Shown here: in pieces, positions 1-8,632 of the stretch
Layout: each line of letters begins with the position of its first letter
Numbering within the stretch: position 1 is the stretch's first letter
Assembly: GCF_027943945.1 (NCBI RefSeq)
Contig: NZ_AP027141.1
Location: 2,790,001 to 2,854,000, forward strand
Origin: Microbacterium terricola
GTDB lineage: Bacteria > Actinomycetota > Actinomycetes > Actinomycetales > Microbacteriaceae
Direction: 5' to 3'
Length of the DNA: 64,000 nt
Position numbers and translations under genes: made by a program
The notes under the pieces: generated by a model
Told to the model about the DNA's origin: nothing
Database searches by the model: none
The model's input: only the letters and a program-made list of their open reading frames with translations

Positions 1-59
1 CTGGGCCGACGCGGTCGGCCGGACATCTTTGTCATTGTTTCTACACTCTAATGTCGAAA

Positions 60-1595
60 TCAGACAGAAGCAAGCTCGGCGGCGATATGCCGTGCTCCGC
101 GGACGGCGAGCGCGACGCCCGTGAGCGTCGGATTGCACGCGGTCGAGGTGGGGATCACTCCGTTGCCTGCGACGAACAGGCCGGGCACTCCCCAGACCTC
201 GCTGTCGGGATTGCAGACGCTTTCGCCGTCGTCGGTCTCACCCATGCGCGTCGTGCCCTGATAGTGCAGCGAAGCTCCGAGCGGCATCGTGAACGGACGT
301 TCGTCGAGAGGTTCGCCGATCGCCTTTCCGAGACGGACGATCTCGGCCTTGGCCCGCTCGATCACCTCGTGATCATGCGCACTGAGCGTGTAGTGCAGCG
401 TCATGGCCGGCATCCCGTACCCGTCGACCGCCTCGTCGGAGAATTCCACCCGATCGGAGGCCTGCAGGTCCTTCGCGCAGAACAGACCGAGCCCCACGAT
501 CGATCCGGGCGCCGCCGGATCATCCTCTGCGAGCTTCACCGGCGACGCGTCGAGCTGCATGACTTGCCCGTGGAACGGCATCTGATCGGTGAACGGCACC
601 CAGGTGACGCCGCTGTACTCGCTGAGCCCGGTCCGCGGGGCGCCGTCGGCATCCGCGGTGGGCTCGAAGTCACGGATGCGCACTGCGAACACGATCTGCG
701 CCTGGTCGTTGAGGTAGCGCCCGAGAGCCCACGGACGGATCCCGGAGGCCCAGAGCACCTGAGGGGTGCGCAGGGCATCGGCCGCGACGACGACATGGCG
801 GGCGCGGACCTCGTGACTCTCGCCCGTGCGCACGTCGGTGACGGCCACTCCGGCCGCGTGACCGTCCTCTACGAGCACCCGAGTGACGAGCGACTCGTCG
901 TAAAGGGTGAAGTGCGCGTTGCCGCGGGTCTTGTCGCCGAGCACGACGTCGGACCCTGACCACACCAGCACACCGTCGTCACGACGATGCACGGCGAGCG
1001 GCATCCGCTGCACCCGCTCGTGCGCATCGCGGCCATCGTCGGCGGCCGCAGCCAGCCGGTCCCGCACGAGAGGCGCGTGCGGAGAGGCGTCGAAGGCGTC
1101 GCGGGTGACACCGAGCAGTCGCTCCGCCTCCGCCAGTAGTTCATCGAGCTCTCCGCTGTCGTCGAGGAAGCCGATGCGCTCGCTGTCGTTCGGCCGAGGG
1201 CACGCGCCGGTCCAGTGCGCGGACATCCCGCCGACGTTGCTCGAGAACGCGGCGACGGGCAGTCCTTCCTCTCCCTCGACCTGGTATCCGGATTCGAGGA
1301 GGAACGTGCCGGGCCGAGCGCGGCGCTGCGCCGTCTTGACGATGCCGCCGACACGATCGCCGCCGTCGTGCGCGTCCGGCCCTTCCGAGCGCAGCTGAGC
1401 GCGAGCGCGCGCGTCGGGGTCGGCGATGTTCTTCACGTGTGCGCCCGGCGGATCGGAGACAGTCGGACCAACCTCGAACATGGCGATCGTCGCTGCCGGC
1501 GCGTTCTCGCTGAGGATGCGCGCGTAGGTCGAACCAGCAGGGCCGCTGCCGACGATGGCGACGTCGACCGATGCCGGATAGACGCGCTCGCTCAT
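60..1595 (-). CDS. GMC-family FAD oxidoreductase, pyranose oxidase / C-glycoside 3-oxidase type
   Basis: Protein of 511 aa. It starts with a dinucleotide-binding motif (GSGPAG, residues 16-21). A GGMSAHWTG stretch follows at 122-130, whose His127 sits where pyranose 2-oxidases carry the FAD-linking histidine. The C-terminal GMC domain has H444 in HYQGTTRMG and N488 in ACNPTLTG, the expected catalytic His/Asn pair. Known relatives include CarA, which oxidises the C3 hydroxyl of C-glycosides in Microbacterium. I infer sugar C3 (or C2) oxidation before glycosidic-bond cleavage, in the cytoplasm since no signal peptide is seen. The start was chosen because its ATG overlaps the stop of the upstream TIM-barrel gene by 4 nt; the open frame continues upstream only as antisense-like sequence. 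It is the last gene of the importer operon. Whether FAD is covalently bound cannot be told from sequence. Confidence 0.85.
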   Translation of the reverse strand: MSERVYPASVDVAIVGSGPAGSTYARILSENAPAATIAMFEVGPTVSDPPGAHVKNIADPDARARAQLRSEGPDAHDGGDRVGGIVKTAQRRARPGTFLLESGYQVEGEEGLPVAAFSSNVGGMSAHWTGACPRPNDSERIGFLDDSGELDELLAEAERLLGVTRDAFDASPHAPLVRDRLAAAADDGRDAHERVQRMPLAVHRRDDGVLVWSGSDVVLGDKTRGNAHFTLYDESLVTRVLVEDGHAAGVAVTDVRTGESHEVRARHVVVAADALRTPQVLWASGIRPWALGRYLNDQAQIVFAVRIRDFEPTADADGAPRTGLSEYSGVTWVPFTDQMPFHGQVMQLDASPVKLAEDDPAAPGSIVGLGLFCAKDLQASDRVEFSDEAVDGYGMPAMTLHYTLSAHDHEVIERAKAEIVRLGKAIGEPLDERPFTMPLGASLHYQGTTRMGETDDGESVCNPDSEVWGVPGLFVAGNGVIPTSTACNPTLTGVALAVRGARHIAAELASV

Positions 1596-2389
1596 GCGTC
1601 GTCCGCGAGCTTCTGGATGAGCTTCACCGACTCCGACGATTCGGTGGTCGGGTAGTACTCGAGCCCGATCGGTCCGTCGTAGCCCGACGAGCGCAGCGTC
1701 GCAAGGGTTGCGGGCCAGTCGATCGAACCCGTACCGGGCTCTCCGCGACCCTCGGTGTCGGCCAGCTGCACGTACTTCACGATCGAACCGGCGTTCGCGA
1801 GCTCGGCGGCCATGTCCTCGCCCTCGACTGCCGAGTGGTAGATGTCGTAGAGGACCCCGAAGAACGGGGAGTCGACGCCCTTCGCGACGTAGACGCCCTC
1901 GCTCGTGCGGTCGAGGAGCGAACCCGGGTGGTCGATGCGCACGTTGACCGGTTCGAGAACGAGCGTGATGCCCGAGCCCTCGATCTGCGCGATGGCCTTC
2001 TGGTAGATCTCGATCAGCTTGTCGAGCTGCACCTGGCGCTTCCAGCCGCCGAATCCCGTGCCGCTGCCGACGACCATGCGGGGCGTACCGAGGAAGTGCG
2101 CGATCTCGACACCTTCGTCGAGCTTGCGGTAGAACTCGGAGTGATCCCACGGCGGGATCATGAACTGGGTGCGCGGCTCGCTGAGCTGGGCGGTCAGCTG
2201 GGTGCCGGTCTCCTCGAGCGCAGCCTTCAGCGCGGGGAGGTCCTTCGGCGTCGAGGGAGCGTCTGCGCCGGTCGGGCCCCACATCTCGACGGCCGTGAAC
2301 CCGGATGCCGCGGCCGCACGCACGCGGTCGTGATAGTCGCCGGCTTCGGTGAAGAGCAGTTCGATGTTGGGGGCGAGTTGGTATGACAT
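1592..2389 (-). CDS. Sugar phosphate isomerase/epimerase, hydroxypyruvate isomerase-like TIM barrel
   Basis: Protein of 265 aa and single-domain AP-endonuclease-2-type TIM-barrel fold, the usual length for hydroxypyruvate isomerases. Likely metal and catalytic residues are E146 (LVLEPVN), D182 and H185 (YDIYH) and E244 (GLEYYP), spaced as in the Hyi family. Its ATG lies 17 nt after the SnoaL-like gene's stop, with an AAGGACTTTCC stretch before it, and it overlaps the GMC oxidoreductase by 4 nt, so the two are probably translationally coupled. In this context it may isomerise or epimerise a 3-oxo-sugar released by the pathway; true hydroxypyruvate isomerase activity is less likely. Function within the pathway is inference. 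Confidence 0.8.
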   Translation of the reverse strand: MSYQLAPNIELLFTEAGDYHDRVRAAAASGFTAVEMWGPTGADAPSTPKDLPALKAALEETGTQLTAQLSEPRTQFMIPPWDHSEFYRKLDEGVEIAHFLGTPRMVVGSGTGFGGWKRQVQLDKLIEIYQKAIAQIEGSGITLVLEPVNVRIDHPGSLLDRTSEGVYVAKGVDSPFFGVLYDIYHSAVEGEDMAAELANAGSIVKYVQLADTEGRGEPGTGSIDWPATLATLRSSGYDGPIGLEYYPTTESSESVKLIQKLADDA

Positions 2390-2406
2390 GGAAAGTCCTT
2401 CGGTGA

Positions 2407-2781
2407 TCAGAACATCGGATGGTCGTGGGCGGCATGCACGGGAACCTGCTGAAGCACGTCCCAGTGCTCGACGATCCGGCCGCTCTCGAATCGGTAGATG
2501 TCCGCGACCGCGGCGTCGGGTGCGCCGGGTCTGGAGGCTTTCACGTGAACCATCGCGAGGTCGCCGTCGACAAGCATCCGCTGGATCTCGAAGCGCGCCT
2601 CGGGCGACCCGTCGAACTTGGGCGTCAGGGCCTCGATCGCGGCCGCCGGCCCATCGCCGATCGTCGGGTTGTGCTGGCGATAGTCGTCAGAGACGAGCAG
2701 GTCGAAGGCATCTCCCACGCGCTTCTGCGTGTAGAAGAGATCGACGAACGCCTCAAACGCCGCACGATTGTCGACGCTCAT
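2407..2781 (-). CDS. SnoaL-like / NTF2-fold protein
   Basis: Protein of 124 aa, the usual length of single-domain SnoaL-like proteins. It shows the characteristic start (an acidic helix then FVDLFYTQKRV), a DDYRQHNP motif at about 32-39 in which the histidine is typical of SnoaL-like polyketide-cyclase relatives, and a C-terminal sheet ending EHWDVLQQVP. No catalytic assignment is possible from sequence. It lies 4 nt after the permease stop and 17 nt before the isomerase, so it is part of the same operon. It could act on the aglycone or on an unstable keto-sugar intermediate; this is a guess from context. Confidence 0.75.
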   Translation of the reverse strand: MSVDNRAAFEAFVDLFYTQKRVGDAFDLLVSDDYRQHNPTIGDGPAAAIEALTPKFDGSPEARFEIQRMLVDGDLAMVHVKASRPGAPDAAVADIYRFESGRIVEHWDVLQQVPVHAAHDHPMF

Positions 2782-2785
2782 CTGA

Positions 2786-3622
2786 TCAGCCCTTCAGCCC
2801 GCCGGCGAAGCCCTGGATGAAGCGCTTCTGCGCGAACAGGTAGAACGCCAGGATCGGAATCATCGACACGATGACGATCGCGAAGATCTTGTTCCACGCC
2901 GAGACCAGCGAGCCGATGTAGTAGTACATCGCAACGGGGAGCGTCTGGTTGGCGGATCCGCCGAGGAAGATGAGCGAGGTGAAGAAGTCGTTCCAGACGA
3001 TGAGCCCACACAGGATCGCCACGGTTCCGGTGGCCGGTGACATCAGCGGCAGCACGATCCGGAAGAAGATCTGAGTCCGGCTGGCACCGTCGATCGTTGC
3101 CGCTTCCTCGTACTCGGTCCCCAGCCCGCGGAAGAATCCCGCGTACAGGAAGATCGACAGGGGAAGCAGCATCCCGGTGTAGAGGACGATCATGCCCCAG
3201 ATCGATCCGGTGAGCCCGACGGTCCGGGCCCCGATGTAGAGGGGGACGGTGCCGAGCTGCGTGGGCAGCACGATAGCGATGAGGAACAGGTAGTAGACGC
3301 CCCGGCTCCACCGCCGCGTGCTGCGGGCGATGACATAGCCGGTGAGCGCGCCGAGCAGCACGAGCAGCAGGATGCTGCCCGTCGTGATCAGGATGCTGTT
3401 GATCAGGCCCATGATCACGTTCGAGTTGCCGGTCGCGGTCAGCACTGCGATGAAGTTGCTGAAGTCGATGGATGACGGCGGCGTCAGGGCCGTCGTGGTC
3501 AGGGTCTCCTGGTCGGACTTGAACGACGTCGCCACCAGGAAGTAGAACGGAGCCAGGAAGGCGATGGCGATGATCCAGAAGACGACCTCGCGCAGCGCCG
3601 TGAACTTCGTGTAGCGGAACAT
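2786..3622 (-). CDS. Carbohydrate ABC transporter permease, MalG-like
   Basis: Protein of 278 aa with six hydrophobic segments and the binding-protein-dependent transport signature EEAATIDGASRTQIF in the last third, the loop that contacts the ATPase. It starts MFRYTKF; this ATG has GAGGAG placed well upstream and sits 1 nt after the stop of the partner permease, whereas the longer frame start would overlap that gene. No ATPase subunit is encoded here, as is usual for actinobacterial CUT1 importers that share an MsiK-type ATPase encoded elsewhere. Partner of the permease at 3624-4583 and the lipoprotein at 4659-5957. Confidence 0.92.
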   Translation of the reverse strand: MFRYTKFTALREVVFWIIAIAFLAPFYFLVATSFKSDQETLTTTALTPPSSIDFSNFIAVLTATGNSNVIMGLINSILITTGSILLLVLLGALTGYVIARSTRRWSRGVYYLFLIAIVLPTQLGTVPLYIGARTVGLTGSIWGMIVLYTGMLLPLSIFLYAGFFRGLGTEYEEAATIDGASRTQIFFRIVLPLMSPATGTVAILCGLIVWNDFFTSLIFLGGSANQTLPVAMYYYIGSLVSAWNKIFAIVIVSMIPILAFYLFAQKRFIQGFAGGLKG

Positions 3623-3623
3623 G

Positions 3624-4583
3624 TCAGCTCTCCTCGGGGCGGCCGTTGGTGACACGCTGCTGAACGAGCGCGAAAGCCAGGATGATCAGGGTGAGCAGCA
3701 GCGCGAGAGCCGCACCGTAGCCGAAGTTGCCGAGCGAGAAGGACTGCTTGTAGACCTGCGTCGCCAGTGTTTCGGTGGCGCCGGCCGGCCCGCCCGCGGT
3801 GAGCGCCATGATCTGGTCGAAGACCCGAAGCCCGTTCACGATGCCGAGCGTCGTCGCAATCGCGACCGCGGGGCGGATCGAAGGGAGGGTGACGTGCCAG
3901 AAGCGCTGCCAGAGGTTCGCGCCGTCGATCGCGGCGGCTTCTTCGATCTCCACGGGGACCGCCGCCAGACCAGCCATGTAGATGACCATCGCAAAGCCGG
4001 TGTTCTGCCACACGATGACGATCAGGACCGTCCAGATCGCCCACGTCGGGTCGGCGACCCATGGCTTCGCGAGTTCCTCGAGTCCGACCGCGCTCAGCAC
4101 GGCATTGAGCGGCCCGTTGTAGTCGAAGATGAACTTCCAGATGTACGAGACTGCCAGCGGGCTGAGCACCACCGGCATGAAGAACAGGACGCGAAGCACG
4201 TACCTGGACCTCAGTCCGCGGTTCAATCCGAGGGCGATCGCCAGACCCGCGATGTTGCTGAGGACGACGGACGCGAACGCGAGGAACAGGGTGTTGCCCA
4301 GTGCGCCGATCTTGGTCGGGTCCTGGAAGATCTTGACGAAGTTGTCGAGGCCGACGAACGCGAAGTCGCCGATGCCTGACCAGTCCGTGAAGGCGAAGAA
4401 TCCGCCGACCGCTGTTGCCACATAGTGGATCAGGATGACGAGGATGATTCCCGGAAGGGCCCACCACCAGTGGCCGAACTTCAGCAGGCCCGGGCGGCGG
4501 GGCTGCTGGACCTCAGGGCCGCGACGGCCGCCCTTCTTCGGGAGGACGACGAGCTCTGTCTCCGACTCCACTGTTCCAGTCAT
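3624..4583 (-). CDS. Carbohydrate ABC transporter permease, MalF-like
   Basis: Protein of 319 aa. A polar N-terminus of about 30 residues precedes a first membrane segment (WWWALPGIILVILIHYVA). Six hydrophobic segments follow, with the EEAAAIDGANLWQRFW cytoplasmic-loop signature of CUT1 permeases. It follows the binding-protein gene after a 75-nt gap holding a strong hairpin and precedes the MalG-like permease by 1 nt. Substrate is not visible from the permease itself; the operon context suggests a glycoside. Confidence 0.92.
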   Translation of the reverse strand: MTGTVESETELVVLPKKGGRRGPEVQQPRRPGLLKFGHWWWALPGIILVILIHYVATAVGGFFAFTDWSGIGDFAFVGLDNFVKIFQDPTKIGALGNTLFLAFASVVLSNIAGLAIALGLNRGLRSRYVLRVLFFMPVVLSPLAVSYIWKFIFDYNGPLNAVLSAVGLEELAKPWVADPTWAIWTVLIVIVWQNTGFAMVIYMAGLAAVPVEIEEAAAIDGANLWQRFWHVTLPSIRPAVAIATTLGIVNGLRVFDQIMALTAGGPAGATETLATQVYKQSFSLGNFGYGAALALLLTLIILAFALVQQRVTNGRPEES

Positions 4584-4621
4584 GATTCCTCGTGTTCCTC
4601 ACGTCATCGTGCACTGAGTGC

Positions 4622-4654
4622 TGACCGCCCGGGAGAGTGTCTCCCGGGCGGTCA
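4622..4654 (-). terminator. Perfect 15-bp hairpin between binding-protein and permease genes
   Basis: Arms 4622-4636 and 4640-4654 (TGACCGCCCGGGAGA and its exact complement) enclose a 3-nt loop. It begins 4 nt after the stop of the binding-protein gene and is inside the operon. No U-run follows in the minus direction (GTCAGCACTCAG). I read it as a partial terminator or 3'-end stabiliser giving more binding protein than permease, as REP elements do between malE and malF in enteric bacteria. The role is inferred. Confidence 0.75.
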
Positions 4655-4658
4655 GGTG

Positions 4659-5957
4659 TCACTGATCCCAGGCGGTGTCCATCTCGGTGAGCACCTGGTC
4701 GATCGTCTTCTGCCCGGTCAGGAGCCCCTGCACGCCGACCCCGAGCGCGTCGTAGACCGACGGGTTGGGCCAGACGTTGGACGGCAGCGAGGTGTAAGAG
4801 CCCGAGGCGAGCAGGTCGACGACCGGCTCGTAGATCGTTCCGGTGAGGTCCATGTCCTTGTATGCGGACACCGGCAGTTCACCCGAAAGCTCGTAGTACT
4901 TCTGCTGCTGAGCGTCCTCGGCCATCCACTCCAGGAACGCAGCCGATGCGTCCTTCGCCTTGGAGGCGGCGTTGATCGAGAGCGTGTAGTTGGAGCTGGC
5001 CATGATGTAGGGCGCGCCACCGTCGGCGGGGAAAGGCTCGACGGCGAACGCCGCCTCCGGCGGTGCAGCCTTGGCGATCTCGATCGCGGCACCAGAGGGG
5101 ATGAACCCGCCGATCGACGTGCCACCAGAGAGGCCGTTGGTTATGGCGTCGAAGCCGCCACCTTCGGATCCGGCCTGGAAGCATCCGCCGTCGTTGAGGT
5201 CGATGATCGTCTGGAGGGTGTCCTTCCAGCCATCGCTGTCAGCGAAGGTCGTGTCGCCGTCGAGGCGCTGCTGGTTCCAGTCGGGGTCCTGTGCGTAGAC
5301 GCGCGTCGCCGAGATCGCCTGCGCCATGAGCCCGGTGTTCGGCGGCGCGGCGCCGGCGAGCGCGAACAGGGAGCCGCCCGTGGCTGCTGCCGCATCGCAG
5401 GCCGCGTACAGGTCGTCCATCGACTCGGGCCATGCGAAGTCCGTGATGCCCATGCGGCCGGCATTGCCGAAGCTTGCGACGACCGATCCGATCGTGAAGT
5501 CGAGCGGCTGTCCGTAGACCTTGCCGTCGATCTCGAAGAGCGACTCGCTGCCCTCCGGCACCAGGCTCGCAGCCGTGTCGCCGAGCGGCTCGAGGAAGCC
5601 GGCATCGGCCAGGCCGATGAGCCCGCGGGCGTCACCGCTTCCGGGCGTGGTCTGGATCACGTCGGAGGCGTTGCCCGCCTGCAGCTGGGTGCGGATCGTC
5701 TCGCCGTACTTGTCGTTCGGCGTCGGGTTCGTGGTGATCGTGACGTCGGGATTCTCCTCCATATAGAGGTCCGCGAGCGTCTGATAAGGGCTTTCGAGGT
5801 TGTTCGACGTTGCGAACGTGAACGAAAACGCCTGCTCGCCACCGTCGGACTCTTCGGGAGTGGCCGAGGAGGAGCAGCCGGCGAGGATGAGGGCACCCGC
5901 AGCCGTCGCGGCGAATATGCCGTTGCGGAGAACGCGGGTGCGTCGATGCTGTGTCAT
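4659..5957 (-). CDS. Sugar ABC transporter substrate-binding lipoprotein
   Basis: Protein of 432 aa with a lipoprotein signal: basic start (MTQHRRTRVLRNG), hydrophobic core, and lipobox LILAGC with the lipidated C28. The mature part has the extracellular solute-binding protein family 1 fold expected of CUT1 systems, including a TNPTPNDKYGETIRTQLQAG region. The start was chosen at MTQHRR because AAAGG precedes it by 6 nt; the longer open frame adds a non-secretory N-terminus. It is the first gene of the six-gene operon running to the GMC oxidoreductase. A promoter-proximal element shared with the deglycosidase operon lies about 85 nt upstream. Confidence 0.92.
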   Translation of the reverse strand: MTQHRRTRVLRNGIFAATAAGALILAGCSSSATPEESDGGEQAFSFTFATSNNLESPYQTLADLYMEENPDVTITTNPTPNDKYGETIRTQLQAGNASDVIQTTPGSGDARGLIGLADAGFLEPLGDTAASLVPEGSESLFEIDGKVYGQPLDFTIGSVVASFGNAGRMGITDFAWPESMDDLYAACDAAAATGGSLFALAGAAPPNTGLMAQAISATRVYAQDPDWNQQRLDGDTTFADSDGWKDTLQTIIDLNDGGCFQAGSEGGGFDAITNGLSGGTSIGGFIPSGAAIEIAKAAPPEAAFAVEPFPADGGAPYIMASSNYTLSINAASKAKDASAAFLEWMAEDAQQQKYYELSGELPVSAYKDMDLTGTIYEPVVDLLASGSYTSLPSNVWPNPSVYDALGVGVQGLLTGQKTIDQVLTEMDTAWDQ

Positions 5958-6042
5958 GTCAGCCTTTCTGACTTCGTTGTCGGCCGCTCGTTCATCGAGT
6001 TGCCTGCTGTCTTGCCAGTATCGTTCCGATGTGCAGAAAACG

Positions 6043-6073
6043 CACATAAGTAGTTTGGATATAGGGCATAAGC
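6043..6073 (-). promoter_or_regulatory. Shared upstream element, copy 1 (importer/oxidoreductase operon)
   Basis: Read on the minus strand it has CTTATG, then about 14 nt, then CTACTTATGTG, so CTTATG is directly repeated 22 nt apart (two helical turns). It ends 86 nt upstream of the binding-protein start codon. A closely similar element occurs at 10016-10045, 82 nt upstream of the fused deglycosidase gene. It is a candidate activator or repressor site, possibly for the divergent LysR regulator. A possible -10 (GATACT) lies about 20 nt further downstream. The rest of the 234-nt divergent gap shows nothing else clear. Confidence 0.65.
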
Positions 6074-6191
6074 CCGGGCAAGACTGAGCGACGGCGAAAT
6101 GCTGCATCCAGATCAGCTATGAAAGGTGGATCCCCCATAGACAGCGCTGATAGATTCGGATAACCAGCTACCACCCGAAGGACACATTGAC

Positions 6192-7118
6192 GTGGCCGAT
6201 CACGCACCCCTGTCCCGTCTCGATCTGAATCTGCTCGTCGCCTTGGACGCGCTGCTCACCGAGCGCAGCGTCACCAGGGCCGCCGAGGGGCTGCATCTGA
6301 GTCAACCCGCTTTGAGCGCATCATTGAGTCGACTGCGAAACCACTTCAACGACCCGATCCTCGCCCGGCGCGGCAATACCTACGAACTCACTCCGTTCGC
6401 CATGCGTCTCACGGAACACACCACCACCGCGCTCGAGGCGGCCCGACGAGTCTTCGAGAGTCAGGCGAGCTGGACCCCGACGGAATCGGTGCGTGAGTTC
6501 GCCATCTACGGCAGCGACTACGGATTCGTGACCATCGGCACTGCGGTGGCAGCACTGGCCGCGGAACGTGCGCCGGGGGTTCGCTTCCGGTTCATGCTGC
6601 ACAACCAGTCCATCGTCGAGGACGCCGCCAACCGCCTCCGGTCCGCCGATGGGATGGTCATGCCGCATGGCCATCTGACTGACCTCCCGTACTCGGATCT
6701 GTGGCACGACGATTGGGTCGCCGTCGTCGCAGACACCAACACCACCGTCGGCGACGAACTCACCATGACCGACGTCGCAGAACTGCCCTGGGTCATGACC
6801 TACCAGTCCCGATCCGCCTTCACGTCAGCGGCCCGCCAGATCCAGCAGCTCGGCATCGAGCCGCACATCGAAGTCATCGTCGAGAGCTTCCTCGCTCTTG
6901 CATCCTTCGTCGCCGGAACGCGCCGAGTCGGGCTGATCCAGGCGTCGCTCGCACCGGCCGTACTGCGGCTGGGAAAGACCAGAATCGTCTCTCTGCCTTT
7001 TGTCGCGACGCCCCTCAGCAACGCCCTGTGGTGGCATCCTGTGCACAATCGCGACCCCGAGCATCTGTGGATGCGCGGGTTGTTCGAGGAGGCCGGACGC
7101 TCGATCGAAGCGAGCTAA
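6192..7118 (+). CDS. LysR-family transcriptional regulator
   Basis: Protein of 308 aa, normal LTTR length. The N-terminal winged helix-turn-helix spans about residues 8-66 (LDLNLLVALDALLTERS, then the recognition helix SQPALSASLSRL). The effector-binding periplasmic-protein-like domain covers 95-300. It starts at a GTG. It is divergent from the importer operon (234-nt gap) and convergent with the deglycosidase gene, overlapping it by 4 nt, so it sits in the middle of the putative C-glycoside locus. It probably regulates both flanking operons through the CTTATG repeat elements; the ligand is unknown. Confidence 0.9.
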   Translation: MADHAPLSRLDLNLLVALDALLTERSVTRAAEGLHLSQPALSASLSRLRNHFNDPILARRGNTYELTPFAMRLTEHTTTALEAARRVFESQASWTPTESVREFAIYGSDYGFVTIGTAVAALAAERAPGVRFRFMLHNQSIVEDAANRLRSADGMVMPHGHLTDLPYSDLWHDDWVAVVADTNTTVGDELTMTDVAELPWVMTYQSRSAFTSAARQIQQLGIEPHIEVIVESFLALASFVAGTRRVGLIQASLAPAVLRLGKTRIVSLPFVATPLSNALWWHPVHNRDPEHLWMRGLFEEAGRSIEAS

Positions 7119-8590
7119 GCCGGCTGCAGCTCACGCATCGCCTTGCGGATCAGGTCGTGCTGCCTGCGAACGAGGAGCAGCGGGTCGACCTCGCCGAGCT
7201 CGGCGAATGCGTGCCCCTCCCACTCGCTGGACCAGTAGCCGCGGTAACCGCCCTCGACGAACACCCGCACGAGGTCTGGGTAATCGATCGCCGGCTCGAG
7301 ACCGTTCTCGTCGATGTCATAGAACTTCGCGTGCACGTGCAGGATCTGCGGCATGATATCGGCCCACTCCTGCGGCGAGACGTGCCCGTGCATGTTGAAG
7401 GCCAGATGCGCGAACGAGCCGAGACGGCCGGGATCGAAGTCGCGGCTCTGGAGGTAGCCGATGAACTCCTGCTGACGCTCCTGCATCGTCGCCTCGGTCC
7501 CCCAGATCGACTGCAGCGTGGCGAGCGCTGCGTCGTCGAGACCGGCTCGCTGCACGGCGCGCAGAAGGGTCGGTGACATGCTGTGCATCGTCGAGGAGAA
7601 ATCGGCGACGAAGCCGAGCAGGGGCGAGTCGAGTTCGGCGTAGGTGTCGCGCACCTTGAGCACGGCCTCCGCGTTCGGCCCCATCGGCGCGTGGATCTCG
7701 TAGGCGAGCTTGAGGTTCAGCGTCTCGGCGACCGGCAGCAGGCGGCGCAGCAGTTCGGGCTTGGCACTCTGGATTCGCACGAGCGGGAATCCGAGCTTCT
7801 CCGCGCCCTGGAACATGAGCTCGCTGAATTCGAACTCTTCGTCCGGCGACATGTCGCGATCGCGACGACGGCCCATGTCGAGGTTGGCTCCGAACGAGCT
7901 CTCGTCGAATCCGTACTTGTCGAACGCGGTACGCCAGGTGCGCACGAACTCGTCCGAGACCACCGGATACGTCGGCACCATCTGCGATGCGACGATCTCG
8001 ATCCCGGGCCCGATCCCCAGCTCGGCGACCCTACCCAGCAGACCTTCGAAGTCGAACCATCCGGCGCGGAACTCCGCGCTCGCCGAGTACAGCGTCAGGC
8101 CGAGCTTGAAAGGATCGGCATCGGTGGCCGGCGGCGGTGGCGGTACATCGGAGACGAGCGCGGGAGCCGCGGCATCCTGATCGGTCACCGTCAGCGTCTT
8201 GACGTCGCGGACGAAGTTCGGCACATACATGCCGGGGCCGCCGTCGGTGCCGGGTGCGATCTGCATGTAGGGCAGGCGCAACTGGCCGATGAGAGTCACG
8301 TCGTGGATCTCGCCGAGCTCGACCCGAGTGTCGCGCGCCACGATCAGGAGCGGGTGCTCTTGGAGAAACCAGAGCACCTCGCTCTGCGCAGGGAGCTCAT
8401 CCAGTGCGTACCGGACACCCTGGAGTTCGAAGGACAGGCGCTCCACAGGCACGTCGGTGCCGTCGATCGTGACCTTCAGCGAGGACACCGATGACAGCCA
8501 AAGACTGCGATACCAGGGCAGAGTGAGAGAGAGCGCGAGCCCCTCGGGGTGGACGCGGAGGCTGTCTTCGTGGATCAGTCCGTTGGGCAT
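7115..8590 (-). CDS. Fused C-glycoside deglycosidase-like protein 1 (DUF6379 beta domain plus TIM-barrel alpha domain)
   Basis: Protein of 491 aa with two parts joined by a proline-rich linker (PPPPP at 150-154). Residues 1-135 resemble the C-glycoside deglycosidase beta subunit (DUF6379). Residues 160-491 form a sugar-isomerase-type TIM barrel like the alpha subunit, with likely metal ligands E298 (YEIHAP), D330 (VADFS), H420 (HVHAKFYDID) and E456 (SSEWEG). In the described CarB/CarC and DfgA/DfgB enzymes these are separate subunits; the family breaks the C-C bond of 3-oxo-C-glycosides with a divalent metal. The ATG at 8590 was chosen for its AAGAAGG ribosome site; an upstream GTG has none. 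It follows the second fused gene by 42 nt. Exact substrate unknown. Confidence 0.78.
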   Translation of the reverse strand: MPNGLIHEDSLRVHPEGLALSLTLPWYRSLWLSSVSSLKVTIDGTDVPVERLSFELQGVRYALDELPAQSEVLWFLQEHPLLIVARDTRVELGEIHDVTLIGQLRLPYMQIAPGTDGGPGMYVPNFVRDVKTLTVTDQDAAAPALVSDVPPPPPATDADPFKLGLTLYSASAEFRAGWFDFEGLLGRVAELGIGPGIEIVASQMVPTYPVVSDEFVRTWRTAFDKYGFDESSFGANLDMGRRRDRDMSPDEEFEFSELMFQGAEKLGFPLVRIQSAKPELLRRLLPVAETLNLKLAYEIHAPMGPNAEAVLKVRDTYAELDSPLLGFVADFSSTMHSMSPTLLRAVQRAGLDDAALATLQSIWGTEATMQERQQEFIGYLQSRDFDPGRLGSFAHLAFNMHGHVSPQEWADIMPQILHVHAKFYDIDENGLEPAIDYPDLVRVFVEGGYRGYWSSEWEGHAFAELGEVDPLLLVRRQHDLIRKAMRELQPA

Positions 8591-8632
8591 GATGCCTTCT
8601 TCTTTCACTGCGGAGAGCTCGGATGCCTGAGC

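Noticed and set aside
4..20. Perfect 7-bp hairpin GGCCGAC/GTCGGCC
   Set aside because: Downstream of the GMC gene, but with no U-run and short stem; may be a terminator, too weak to list as one.
1592..2389. Functional link of the hydroxypyruvate-isomerase-like gene with glycerate kinase at 49987
   Set aside because: The genes are 47 kb apart with no shared site, and the operon context points to keto-sugar handling.
1596..2435. N-terminal extension of the GMC oxidoreductase frame
   Set aside because: It overlaps the isomerase gene entirely and reads as out-of-frame sequence; the dinucleotide motif begins right after the ATG at 1595.
4425..6053. Long plus-strand open frame (542 codons) opposite the binding-protein and permease genes
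   Set aside because: Its translation is rich in Arg, Val and Glu with no domain signal, typical of antisense shadows in GC-rich coding DNA; the minus-strand genes have clear families and ribosome sites.
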